Below are positions 1 to 6,842 of a stretch of 9,097 bases of DNA, one piece after another. The notes beneath the pieces are model-generated. The model did no database searches, was not told the DNA's origin, and saw only the letters and a program-made list of their open reading frames with translations. Numbering within the stretch: the first letter of the stretch is position 1; each line of letters begins with the position of its first letter. The position numbers and the translations under genes were made by a program. The stretch comes from Rhizorhabdus sp. GTDB lineage: Bacteria; Pseudomonadota; Alphaproteobacteria; Sphingomonadales; Sphingomonadaceae. Location of the stretch: the NCBI GenBank assembly GCA_004297635.1, contig SCUQ01000119.1, positions 1 to 9,097 of the forward strand, given 5' to 3'.

Positions 1-420
1 CGCCATCGCGATCACCCGCGCGATATCGGGGCTGTCGAGTTCCGCCCGGCTATAGATGTGATAGCGCGCCGATCCCCCGGTCAGCAGCGAGAGCCCGAAA
101 TTATGGCTGAGCGTATAGCTTGAAAAGGACGCATAGGCGGCTGTCCGCCAGGGCAAGGGCCGGCCGATCACGCGCAACGCTATCGCGTCGTAGAAGGTCA
201 GCGCCAGATAGCTCGCTATGGTTAGCCCGATCGCGGTCGCGATGCGCCAGGGCGGCAACGCATGGAAAGCGAGCCGTACGTCGGCGAACCCGACCTCCTG
301 CGTCAGGCGGTGCAACGCCGTGAAGGCGAGCATGGTGACAGCCACCACAGCCGCGACGGTGAGCTTCGAGCGGTGGCGCAACACCGCCATCACCCAGCGT
401 GATTGGAGCGCGACGGTCAT
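1..420 (-). CDS. mprF: MprF-like lysylphosphatidylglycerol flippase/synthase, N-terminal part (partial, runs off left edge)
   Basis: Only the first 140 residues are in the window; the C-terminus lies beyond base 1. The ATG at 420-418 overlaps the stop of the upstream acvB-like gene as ATGA, which fixes the start and implies translational coupling. The visible part is a polytopic membrane protein, with hydrophobic segments near residues 20-36, 60-82 and 92-113. It carries stretches that I recognise from the MprF/LpiA flippase domain, including SHNFGLSLLTGGSARYHIYS near residues 103-122. MprF proteins attach lysine (or alanine) from charged tRNA to phosphatidylglycerol and flip the product, which lowers surface charge and gives resistance to cationic peptides and acid. 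The catalytic domain is not visible, so a stand-alone flippase-type (UPF0104) protein remains possible. The acvB-like neighbour favours the lysyl-PG reading. Confidence 0.72.
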   Translation of the reverse strand, partial: MTVALQSRWVMAVLRHRSKLTVAAVVAVTMLAFTALHRLTQEVGFADVRLAFHALPPWRIATAIGLTIASYLALTFYDAIALRVIGRPLPWRTAAYASFSSYTLSHNFGLSLLTGGSARYHIYSRAELDSPDIARVIAMA

Positions 421-1211
421 GCTCGCGACAGCGATCGGTCGATCGCGGCGCGCAGCACCCGGTACAGCGCGGCGGCGTCGCTATCAAGCGAATGGCCGCC
501 CGGCAGGCCGATCCGGGTGACGACGGCCGGGCTGAGGTGCGGGCAGAGGCTGTCGGTCTCCTCCCGCCCGAATATGCACAAGGTCGGCGTCCATCCGAGC
601 AGGCGCCCTGTCGCGACGCCATCGACCTCGTCGCCGGGCAGGCTGAGCAGGTCCGATGGCGACGCGCGGTAGGACACCGTCTCGCCAGGGACGACCAGGG
701 CGACCAGGGCGATATGCCGGCGGATCGAAGGGGGCAGCAGCGGCGCCCCCGACTGGAGCATATCCGCGCCATAGGACTGCCCGATCAGGATGACGCGATC
801 CGCCCGGCCGAATGCCATGGCGTGCCGCACCGCCCGCTCGATCATCGATGCAGCGTCCTGTTGCGTGCGTCGCGTGCGAAAGACGGTCAGCGAATTGACG
901 CCTACGACGGCCACGCCGTCCGCCGCCAGCCGGGCGGCCATCTTCGGCCCCATGCCGACATGAAAACCCATATCGCCGGACAATATGACTGCCGCGGCCG
1001 CCGGCCGGTCCTTCCCTCCGCCGGCCGCGGGCGCGACATCGGTGTAGATCGGGCCGCCATAATATCCCAGATAGCCGGCATAGCAGATCAGGCCGAGGAC
1101 CAGCACGGCAAGCGCCGGCAGCACCCTGTTCAGGCGCCATCGGCCGCGGCCCGGCCAGGCGGCCGCGCTCAGGGCCGCAACGATCCCACACACGACAAGC
1201 GTTCCGGTCAT
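417..1211 (-). CDS. acvB: AcvB/VirJ-family serine hydrolase (probable lysyl-phosphatidylglycerol hydrolase)
   Basis: This is a 264-residue alpha/beta hydrolase of the bacterial virulence protein (VirJ/AcvB) family. Counting from the ATG at 1211, it has two hydrophobic N-terminal segments (residues 3-19 and 30-51) that should anchor it with the catalytic domain in the periplasm. An oxyanion-loop-like LSGDMGF lies at 77-83, the nucleophile elbow GQSYGAD at 144-150 (Ser146), FGREETDSLCP at 214-224 (probable acid Asp220) and PGGHSLD near 238-243 (His240). In Agrobacterium, AcvB hydrolyses lysyl-phosphatidylglycerol and is encoded with the synthase LpiA. The ATGA overlap here with an mprF-like gene suggests the same job. 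Its length matches single-domain VirJ rather than the roughly 450-residue AcvB. A TTG at 1229 in the same frame would add six residues. The ATG is preferred because a GGGAAA lies a little upstream; neither start has a strong ribosome site. Confidence 0.75.
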   Translation of the reverse strand: MTGTLVVCGIVAALSAAAWPGRGRWRLNRVLPALAVLVLGLICYAGYLGYYGGPIYTDVAPAAGGGKDRPAAAAVILSGDMGFHVGMGPKMAARLAADGVAVVGVNSLTVFRTRRTQQDAASMIERAVRHAMAFGRADRVILIGQSYGADMLQSGAPLLPPSIRRHIALVALVVPGETVSYRASPSDLLSLPGDEVDGVATGRLLGWTPTLCIFGREETDSLCPHLSPAVVTRIGLPGGHSLDSDAAALYRVLRAAIDRSLSRA

Positions 1212-1325
1212 CGGGCCAAATTTCCCCAACCCTGACGATCCCGTCGGTCGACGACGCCGTTGCGTCGGCCGATCCGGCCGGATTGATGGAAGCGCGCTTA
1301 GGCTTTTCCACTTCTGCCGCCAAGC

Positions 1326-1350
1326 CGATCCAGGAGCCGAGCTCCGATCG
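1326..1350. repeat. Imperfect hairpin after the exported helical-repeat gene
   Basis: An inverted repeat pairs GGAGC with GCTCC around a three-base loop. It is extended by CGATC/GATCG after a two-base bulge. It starts nine bases beyond the stop of the 1359-2048 gene, on that gene's transcript. No run of U follows, so it may stabilise the mRNA end or weakly attenuate transcription; it is not a standard terminator. The rest of the 147-base gap to the acvB-like gene shows nothing recognisable. Confidence 0.3.
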
Positions 1351-1358
1351 CCGCGTCT

Positions 1359-2048
1359 TTAGCGGTGGAGCCGGCCGAAGGGTAATAGCTGACGGGCCAG
1401 CTTTTCGATCGCCTTGCGGTCGCCGACCTTGAGCACCGGCAACAGCGCCAGCGCGCTGGCCTGCATCTGGCGATCGAGCGGTTCGGGCATCGATGCCGTG
1501 CTGGCGACCTCGACAAGGGCCCGGCCGCGCGCATCGGCCGGGTCTATGGCCAGCCGAAGAAGGCCGGTCAGTCCGGCGTAAAAGGCGCGCCTGCCTCCCA
1601 GCGCGACGGACTTCTCCATCATCGCCAACCCGGTCGCCTTCTTCGCGCCGATCGCCATGCCGGCCACCATGCCCCCCAGCTCGAGCACCGAATCGAGGTG
1701 CCAGGTCCCGATGGCGGCGGCCGCTTCGGCATCGCGGGGATCGGAGGCCACGAACGCCTCGAACTGCTTGCGTGCGGCGAGCGCGTCGCCCCGGCTATGA
1801 TTGAGTTTGCCGCGATAGCCGATCGCCATCGCCCGGAGCAGCCCCGCATCGCGATTGGCCGGATCCCGCGCGACCTGCGCCGCGGCGCCACGCTCGGCCT
1901 CGCCGATCTGGTTGAGGGCGACCTGTTTGTCGCGGGTGCGGAACGCCGCCTCGGACAGGATCTGTCGCGGCGACAGGGCAAGCGCAGGCCCCGCGACGGC
2001 CAGCGTGGCGATGATCGTCAGGCGAAGGACCGTGCCGGCCAGGCTCAT
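1359..2048 (-). CDS. Exported helical-repeat (TPR-like) protein of unknown function
   Basis: This is a 229-residue protein starting at ATG 2048. Residues 1-24 look like a Sec signal peptide: a short charged start, the hydrophobic stretch LTIIATLAVAG, and a probable cleavage ALA|LS after residue 24. The mature part is almost entirely helical and alanine-rich. Amphipathic helix pairs (for example residues 39-100) carry small-residue spacing and DP turns (ARDPANR, ASDPRDA, AIDPADA) like those of TPR proteins, but no repeat is canonical. A glycine-rich GGMVAGMAIGAKKATG sits near residues 124-139. It is probably a periplasmic scaffold or binding protein; no enzymatic motif is visible. It lies 147 bases upstream of the acvB-like gene on the same strand, so co-transcription is possible. 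A GGAG about 14 bases before the ATG is the only ribosome-site candidate. I do not recognise a named family. Confidence 0.75.
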   Translation of the reverse strand: MSLAGTVLRLTIIATLAVAGPALALSPRQILSEAAFRTRDKQVALNQIGEAERGAAAQVARDPANRDAGLLRAMAIGYRGKLNHSRGDALAARKQFEAFVASDPRDAEAAAAIGTWHLDSVLELGGMVAGMAIGAKKATGLAMMEKSVALGGRRAFYAGLTGLLRLAIDPADARGRALVEVASTASMPEPLDRQMQASALALLPVLKVGDRKAIEKLARQLLPFGRLHR

Positions 2049-2105
2049 CGACAGCTATGCTCCAGGAGGTTTTCCCTTCAACCCGGCTGGTGTACGACAG
2101 TTCCC

Positions 2106-2134
2106 TTGCCTTGGCGCGGTAAATCGGCCATAGG
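2106..2134 (+). promoter_or_regulatory. Candidate promoter of the rpsF-rpsR-rplI operon
   Basis: TTGCCT (2106-2111) and CATAGG (2129-2134) are 17 bases apart in the divergent region before rpsF. The -35 is reasonable and the -10 is weak. The operon must have a promoter in this 203-base gap, because the gene on the other side is divergent, but the exact site is a guess from spacing. Confidence 0.25.
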
Positions 2135-2186
2135 CCCGCCTCAGCCGGGGTGGAGACAGGTTCTCCGCCCTTGCTTGCATTTGGAA

Positions 2187-2221
2187 GACAGCCGGAGGGG
2201 CGTCGTGATGGGCACGGCGTC
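2187..2221 (+). promoter_or_regulatory. Hairpin in the rpsF leader, candidate S6:S18 autoregulatory site
   Basis: A stem of GG-CGTCGTG (2199-2207) pairs with CACGGCG-TC (2213-2221) around the loop ATGGG. It is nine base pairs including two G-U pairs and ends 30 bases before the rpsF start. A competing fold pairs GAC-A-GCCG (2187-2194) with CGGC-GTC (2215-2221). In many bacteria the S6:S18 complex represses its own operon through an rpsF leader hairpin with an exposed CCG. A CCG (2192-2194) is present here beside the stem. Assignment to that motif is inference. Confidence 0.3.
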
Positions 2222-2251
2222 AGCGATCGGCAAGAGAAGGAAGACGCGAAC

Positions 2252-2686
2252 ATGGCTCTCTACGAGCATGTGTTTCTCGCGCGTCAGGATCTGGCACAAG
2301 CCCAGGTCGACGCGCTGGCGGAAGCCGCCACCAAGATCGTCGAGGACAATCAGGGCAAGGTCGTGAAGACCGAGACCTGGGGCCTGCGCAGCTTGGCCTA
2401 TCGCATCGCGAAGAACCGCAAAGCGCATTATGTGATGCTCCACATCGATGCCCCCGCCGGCGTCGTTGCCGAGCTGGAGCGCCAGACCGCGATTAACGAA
2501 GACGTGATCCGCTACATGACGATCCGCGTCGACGAGCACGAACAGGGCCCGTCTGCGATGATGCGCCGCAGCGATCGCGATCGTGACGGCCGTGGTGGTC
2601 GCGGCGATCGGGGTGATCGCGGCGACCGTGGGGATCGTGGTGACCGCGGCGATCGTCCGCGTCGCGAAGACCGCGAATTCGCGTAA
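2252..2686 (+). CDS. rpsF: 30S ribosomal protein S6 with GDR-repeat tail
   Basis: Ribosomal protein S6 (144 residues) binds 16S rRNA in the platform of the 30S subunit as a heterodimer with S18, whose gene follows. Residues 1-95 are the S6 fold: start [13 protein letters not shown], then [20 protein letters not shown] (44-63), and [13 protein letters not shown] (81-93) ahead of the tail. The tail (about 105-144) is very basic and disordered-looking. It includes six tandem Gly-Asp-Arg triplets at residues 118-135, then [10 protein letters not shown]. coli S6 is only slightly shorter overall but has an acidic tail. The ATG at 2252 is chosen because the fold begins there and AAGGAAG lies about 8 bases upstream. 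An in-frame extension back to 2150 is non-conserved leader. rpsR follows 14 bases after the stop, within one operon. Confidence 0.97.
   Translation: MALYEHVFLARQDLAQAQVDALAEAATKIVEDNQGKVVKTETWGLRSLAYRIAKNRKAHYVMLHIDAPAGVVAELERQTAINEDVIRYMTIRVDEHEQGPSAMMRRSDRDRDGRGGRGDRGDRGDRGDRGDRGDRPRREDREFA
2603..2656 (+). repeat. Six tandem 9-bp units encoding Gly-Asp-Arg
   Basis: Six consecutive 9-base units read GGN-GAY-CGN inside the 3' end of rpsF. Gly, Asp and Arg codons vary between units (GGC/GGT/GGG, GAT/GAC, CGG/CGC/CGT). The array is therefore old, or kept for its protein sequence, rather than a fresh slippage product. Confidence 0.9.
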
Positions 2687-2700
2687 GGAGATAGAAACAC

Positions 2701-2925
2701 ATGGCACGCGCATTTTTCCGCCGCCGCAAGAGCTGCCCCTTCTCCGCGAAGGACGCTCCCCGGATCGATTATAAGGACGTCCGTCTGCTGCAGGGCTTCG
2801 TGTCCGAGCGTGGCAAGATCGTCCCGAGCCGCATCACTGCGGTGTCCGCCAAGAAGCAGCGCGAACTCGCCCAGGCGATCAAGCGCGCCCGTCACATCGG
2901 GCTGCTTCCCTACATCGTCAAGTAA
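2701..2925 (+). CDS. rpsR: 30S ribosomal protein S18
   Basis: S18 (74 residues, the usual length) is the partner of S6 in the 30S platform. The sequence is typical: a basic N-terminus [15 protein letters not shown], then [25 protein letters not shown] (residues 22-46), then the C-terminal [14 protein letters not shown] single cysteine remains at position 12, in the KSCPF segment, so the zinc-ribbon cysteine set of some S18 proteins is absent. The start ATG at 2701 has an AAGGAG (2685-2690) that overlaps the rpsF stop codon, so the two genes are closely linked in translation. rplI follows 18 bases after the stop. Confidence 0.97.
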   Translation: MARAFFRRRKSCPFSAKDAPRIDYKDVRLLQGFVSERGKIVPSRITAVSAKKQRELAQAIKRARHIGLLPYIVK

Positions 2926-2943
2926 GGAAGGGAGGACCACCAC

Positions 2944-3546
2944 ATGGACGTGATCCTGCTCGAACGCGTTGAGAAGCTGGGCCAGATCGGTGATGTCGTC
3001 ACCGTCAAGGCAGGCTTTGCCCGCAACTATCTGCTGCCGCGCAAGAAGGCACTGCGCGCCAACGAGGCCAATAAGAAGGTCTTCGAGGCGAACCGCGCCC
3101 AGATCGAAACCGACAACGCCAACCGCCGCGCCAATGCCGAGACGGAAGCCAAGGTGCTCGACGACAAGTCGGTCACGCTGATCCGTCAGGCGTCGAACAC
3201 CGGCCAGCTCTACGGTTCGGTTTCGGCCCGTGACATCGTCGAGGCGCTCGCCGAGGACGGCATCAAGGTCAACAAGTCGGAGGTTGTCCTCAGCCGCCCG
3301 ATCAAGGCGATCGGCCTGCACGAGGTGAAGATCTCGCTGCACGCCGAGGTCAGCCGCACCGTGCGCGTCAACGTCGCCCGCTCGCCCGAAGAGGCCGAGC
3401 TGCAGGCGCAGGGCGTCGACGTCATGGCGTCGATGTTCGAACGCGACGAGGCCGGCTTCACCGAGGCCTATGATCCCAACGCCGAACCCGGCGAGATCAA
3501 TGCCGAGCTGCTCGATCAGCCCGCCGAGGACGAAGCCGAGGCCTGA
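2944..3546 (+). CDS. rplI: 50S ribosomal protein L9 with acidic C-terminal extension
   Basis: L9 binds 23S rRNA near the base of the L1 stalk and helps keep reading frame. The N-terminal RNA-binding domain is residues 1-50 ([19 protein letters not shown], then [15 protein letters not shown]). A long connecting helix rich in Ala, Asn and Glu follows (about 40-75). The C-terminal domain is about 78-149 ([14 protein letters not shown], then [14 protein letters not shown]). The protein has 200 residues against about 149 in E. coli. The extra 50 residues are strongly acidic (ending QPAEDEAEA) and include an [13 protein letters not shown] segment. Long acidic L9 tails are, as I recall, common in alphaproteobacteria. 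GGAGG at 2931-2935 is 8 bases before the ATG, a strong site. This is the last gene of the ribosomal operon. Confidence 0.97.
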   Translation: MDVILLERVEKLGQIGDVVTVKAGFARNYLLPRKKALRANEANKKVFEANRAQIETDNANRRANAETEAKVLDDKSVTLIRQASNTGQLYGSVSARDIVEALAEDGIKVNKSEVVLSRPIKAIGLHEVKISLHAEVSRTVRVNVARSPEEAELQAQGVDVMASMFERDEAGFTEAYDPNAEPGEINAELLDQPAEDEAEA

Positions 3547-3568
3547 TCGCTTCGACAATCGTACAAGA

Positions 3569-3602
3569 AAAAGGCCGTCCGGAGCGATCCGGGCGGCCTT
3601 TT
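3569..3602. terminator. Bidirectional intrinsic terminator between rplI and the globin gene
   Basis: A 15-bp stem has arms at 3569-3583 and 3588-3602, with one G-U wobble on the plus-strand transcript, closed by a GCGA tetraloop of the stable GNRA class. The plus transcript ends in UUUU then CGUUU. The minus transcript ends in UUUUUCUU. It therefore terminates rpsF-rpsR-rplI from the left and the convergent globin gene from the right. Confidence 0.93.
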
Positions 3603-3654
3603 CGTTTCGGTCTTCAATCGCCCCGTGAAACAGAAGGAGGAACGGAGAGAAAGG

Positions 3655-4101
3655 TCAGGCCGCTTCGACCGCGTACATCGTCGCCTCCCGCCCGATCAGG
3701 ATATCGGCGAGAAACCAATAGGCCTCGCCCCAGGCATCGAGCGTCTTCTGATCGACCGCATCGCCCAGCACATCCTTGATGGCAGGCAGCAGCGCCGCCG
3801 CCACCGCCGGATAATGCTCCGGCTTCACGCCCGTCTCGACATGGCGCGCCGCCATGCGCTCGACCGCCTGGGTCAACGCGCCCAGATTATCGACATTCTT
3901 GGCATAAGCGAGGATCGCCGCCGCTAGCCGCTTCGGCTGCTCACTCGATTCCTGCGCCGCCATATCGAACAGCGCCTTGATCGCAGGATCGACGAACAGC
4001 CGCTCATACATGCGCTGGGTTATGGCCAGGCCATGCTGCTGCAGCGCGGGAGCGGTCGACTTCACGATCGATATGGTCTCGGGCGAAAGCGTCCTGGTCA
4101 T
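3655..4101 (-). CDS. Single-domain haemoglobin (flavohaemoglobin-type globin domain), probable NO dioxygenase
   Basis: This 148-residue globin closely resembles the haem domain of flavohaemoglobin Hmp. By alignment with Hmp from memory, B10 is Tyr32 (RMYERLF), E7 is Gln55, the proximal F8 haem ligand is His87 (RMAARHVETGVKPEHY), G5 is Tyr97, and the H-helix glutamate is Glu139 (GREATMY). This Tyr-Gln distal pair and Tyr-Glu proximal network are the ones used for O2-dependent NO dioxygenation. The protein stops after the globin fold, so the FAD/NAD reductase half of Hmp (about 400 residues in total) is missing and electrons must come from another reductase. The ATG at 4101 is chosen for its AAAGGGA site; an in-frame extension to 4161 would run through the operator region. 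It is divergent from an NsrR gene, with NsrR-like palindromes between them, so induction by nitric oxide is expected. Confidence 0.9.
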   Translation of the reverse strand: MTRTLSPETISIVKSTAPALQQHGLAITQRMYERLFVDPAIKALFDMAAQESSEQPKRLAAAILAYAKNVDNLGALTQAVERMAARHVETGVKPEHYPAVAAALLPAIKDVLGDAVDQKTLDAWGEAYWFLADILIGREATMYAVEAA

Positions 4102-4116
4102 GCGAGTCCCTTTCAA

Positions 4117-4137
4117 AGATGTATTGTGGCTGCATCT
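4117..4137. promoter_or_regulatory. NsrR-like operator, globin-proximal
   Basis: The site reads AGATGTA, seven bases, TGCATCT. This is a near-perfect dyad (one mismatch) with the half-site sequence and spacing of the proteobacterial NsrR box (AAGATGCATTT-N-AAATGCATCTT). It overlaps the likely -10 and start site of the globin gene. The regulator gene is next door, so repression relieved by NO is the simple reading. Confidence 0.75.
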
Positions 4138-4162
4138 ATAACACTCGCCATTAAGATGCAAA
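4135..4162 (-). promoter_or_regulatory. Candidate globin promoter
   Basis: On the minus strand TTTGCA (4162-4157) and TATAGA (4140-4135) are 16 bases apart, giving a transcription start near 4128 and a leader of about 27 bases. The -35 lies inside the upstream NsrR-like box, and the -10 overlaps the downstream one. That is the arrangement expected for direct repression. It is a pattern match only. Confidence 0.4.
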
Positions 4163-4175
4163 TTGAATCCATCTT
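4153..4175. promoter_or_regulatory. NsrR-like operator, regulator-proximal
   Basis: AAGATGCA, seven bases, TCCATCTT is a 23-bp dyad with one mismatched pair and the same geometry as the first box. The two centres are 37 bases apart. It ends 21 bases before the nsrR start codon, so it probably also mediates autoregulation of nsrR. Confidence 0.75.
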
Positions 4176-4196
4176 TAATCTGCCCTACAGCGAGCC

Positions 4197-4634
4197 ATGC
4201 GCCTCTCCCGCCACACCGATTATGCGCTCCGCGTGCTGATCCATCTCGCCGCCGATCCCGATCGGCGCGCCTCGATCAACGAAATCGCGCGCGCTTATGC
4301 GATTTCCGAGAACCACCTGATGAAGATCGTCCATCTGCTCGGCCGGGCCGGCTTCATCCGGACGGTACGCGGTCGGGGTGGCGGCATCATGCTGGCCCGG
4401 CCGGCGGGAGAGATCAGCGTCGGCGAAGCGGTCCGGCACACCGAGCCCGACCTCAACCTCGCGGATTGCGATGGCTGCGTGATCGCCCCCGCCTGCGGAC
4501 TGACCGGCGCGCTCGCCGAGGCGCTGGGGGCCTTCCTCGCCGTGCTCGACCGCTACACGATTGCCGACGTCACCCGCCGGCAGGGGGAACTGGCACGCCT
4601 GCTCGGCCTGATCCCGGCGGACAGTCTGTCCTAG
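4197..4634 (+). CDS. nsrR: NsrR-type Rrf2-family nitric-oxide-sensing repressor
   Basis: This is a 145-residue Rrf2 regulator. The winged helix-turn-helix fills residues 1-67, with the recognition region ISENHLMKIVHLLGRAGFI at 36-54 and the wing VRGRGGGI at 57-64. The dimerisation helix is about 102-122 (TGALAEALGAFLAVLDRYT). Three cysteines (Cys91, Cys94, Cys100) in DCDGCVIAPAC should hold the Fe-S cluster that NO destroys. Asp8 (HTDYALRVL), the fourth ligand in the Streptomyces NsrR structure, is conserved. The context of NsrR-like boxes and a divergent globin favours NsrR over IscR or RirA. The first two cysteines are two residues apart instead of the usual four or more. The ribosome site before ATG 4197 is poor, which suits a low-level repressor. 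The stop codon is shared tail-to-tail with thiD. Confidence 0.88.
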   Translation: MRLSRHTDYALRVLIHLAADPDRRASINEIARAYAISENHLMKIVHLLGRAGFIRTVRGRGGGIMLARPAGEISVGEAVRHTEPDLNLADCDGCVIAPACGLTGALAEALGAFLAVLDRYTIADVTRRQGELARLLGLIPADSLS

Positions 4635-5425
4635 CCGATCGCCCGGTGGCCCATCGGGCCATGTCCCTGCCCCAGTCCGGGGGCGGCCAGCAAGGCAGCG
4701 CGCACGAAATCCCGCGCCCGCCCGATCGCATCGGCCAGCGTCATGCCCTGCCCCAGTCCGGTGGCGATGCCACTCGCCAGCGTGCAGCCGGTGCCATGAT
4801 CATGGATCGTGTCGATCCGCTCCGCCTGCCAGCTTTGCGGTTCATCGCCGGCGTCGAACAGCAGGTCGGTGAGCCGGCCCGGTGCGATGCCCGTGCCCGT
4901 GGCGAGGATCGGCCCGCTGCCCTGCCCGATCAGGCGCACTGCGGCGTGCGTGATCGCGGCCTCATCGCGCAACGGAGCGCCGCTCAACGCTGCCAGCTCG
5001 TCCAGATTGGGCGTCGATACCGCGGCGCGCCGCATCAGCCGCCCGAACGCCGCGATCGTCGCCTCGTCGGCGAGCCGGCTGCCGCTCGTCGCGATCATCA
5101 CCGGATCGAACACCAGCGGCACCGCCGCCAGATCGGGCCGGTCCAGCCGGTCGGCCACTGCTTCGACGATCTCGGCCGATCCGATCATGCCGATCTTGAT
5201 CGCGTCGACCCCGATATCGCTCGCCACCGCGTCGATCTGGGCGATCACCATATCGGCGGGCACGGCATGCACCGCCGTCACCCCCAGCGTGTTCTGCGCG
5301 GTCAGCGCGGTGATCGCCGTCATCGCATGGCCGCCGAGCAGCGTGACTGTCTTGATGTCGGCCTGGATGCCGGCGCCGCCGCCCGAATCCGATCCGGCGA
5401 TGATGAGGATGCGGGCGATGCTCAC
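4631..5425 (-). CDS. thiD: Hydroxymethylpyrimidine/phosphomethylpyrimidine kinase
   Basis: ThiD phosphorylates 4-amino-5-hydroxymethyl-2-methylpyrimidine and then its monophosphate, giving HMP-PP for thiamin synthesis in the cytoplasm. The 264-residue protein has the ribokinase-like hallmarks in order: GSDSGGGAGIQADIK (11-25), MTAITALTAQNT near 35-46, FDPVMIATSG (106-115), STPNLDELAAL (137-147) and the anion hole HDHGTGCTLASG (208-219) with Cys214. The KGGH segment of many ThiD proteins reads ATGTG here (175-179), a TGT-type variant. The C-terminus is Gly/His-rich (LGQGHGPMGHRAIG). The start is a GTG at 5425, 10 bases after the glmM stop, with no in-frame ATG until residue 34 and only a weak ribosome site, so it probably depends on glmM translation. 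Its stop overlaps the nsrR stop. Confidence 0.94.
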   Translation of the reverse strand: MSIARILIIAGSDSGGGAGIQADIKTVTLLGGHAMTAITALTAQNTLGVTAVHAVPADMVIAQIDAVASDIGVDAIKIGMIGSAEIVEAVADRLDRPDLAAVPLVFDPVMIATSGSRLADEATIAAFGRLMRRAAVSTPNLDELAALSGAPLRDEAAITHAAVRLIGQGSGPILATGTGIAPGRLTDLLFDAGDEPQSWQAERIDTIHDHGTGCTLASGIATGLGQGMTLADAIGRARDFVRAALLAAPGLGQGHGPMGHRAIG

Positions 5426-5435
5426 GGAACGTCGG

Positions 5436-6773
<1,338 letters not shown>

Positions 6774-6805
6774 ACAAAGCCGTCCCCCAGCCGATCAACC
6801 GCCGC

Positions 6806-6834
6806 TAGATGCGCCGAATTTACGGGGCGCTCAA
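6806..6834 (-). promoter_or_regulatory. Candidate glmM promoter
   Basis: On the minus strand TTGAGC (6834-6829) and CATCTA (6811-6806) are 17 bases apart in the 97-base gap before glmM. The -35 is fair and the -10 poor. A promoter here is plausible because a hairpin separates glmM from the upstream amidohydrolase gene. Confidence 0.25.
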
Positions 6835-6842
6835 GCCTCTAA

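Noticed and set aside
484..1323. 279-codon minus-strand frame overlapping the acvB-like gene
   Set aside because: The first 40 codons look mildly protein-like and raised the idea of a frameshifted acvB start. The rest is an out-of-frame reading of the hydrolase, and the hydrolase already has a plausible N-terminus.
2057..2122. 21-codon plus-strand ORF in the rpsF upstream region
   Set aside because: The AGGAGG nearby lies inside the ORF rather than before it. There is no ribosome site ahead of the ATG and no sign of a leader-peptide function.
2150..2251. N-terminal extension of rpsF
   Set aside because: The frame is open upstream, but S6 proteins begin at the MALYEH equivalent and the ribosome site precedes 2252.
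2603..2656. Tandem repeat considered as CRISPR or other repeat array
   Set aside because: The units are 9 bp with no spacers, in frame within rpsF, and encode GDR.
2512..3558. 348-codon minus-strand frame opposite rpsF-rpsR-rplI
   Set aside because: It lies wholly antisense to three ribosomal protein genes; its leucine/aspartate-rich reading mirrors their codons.
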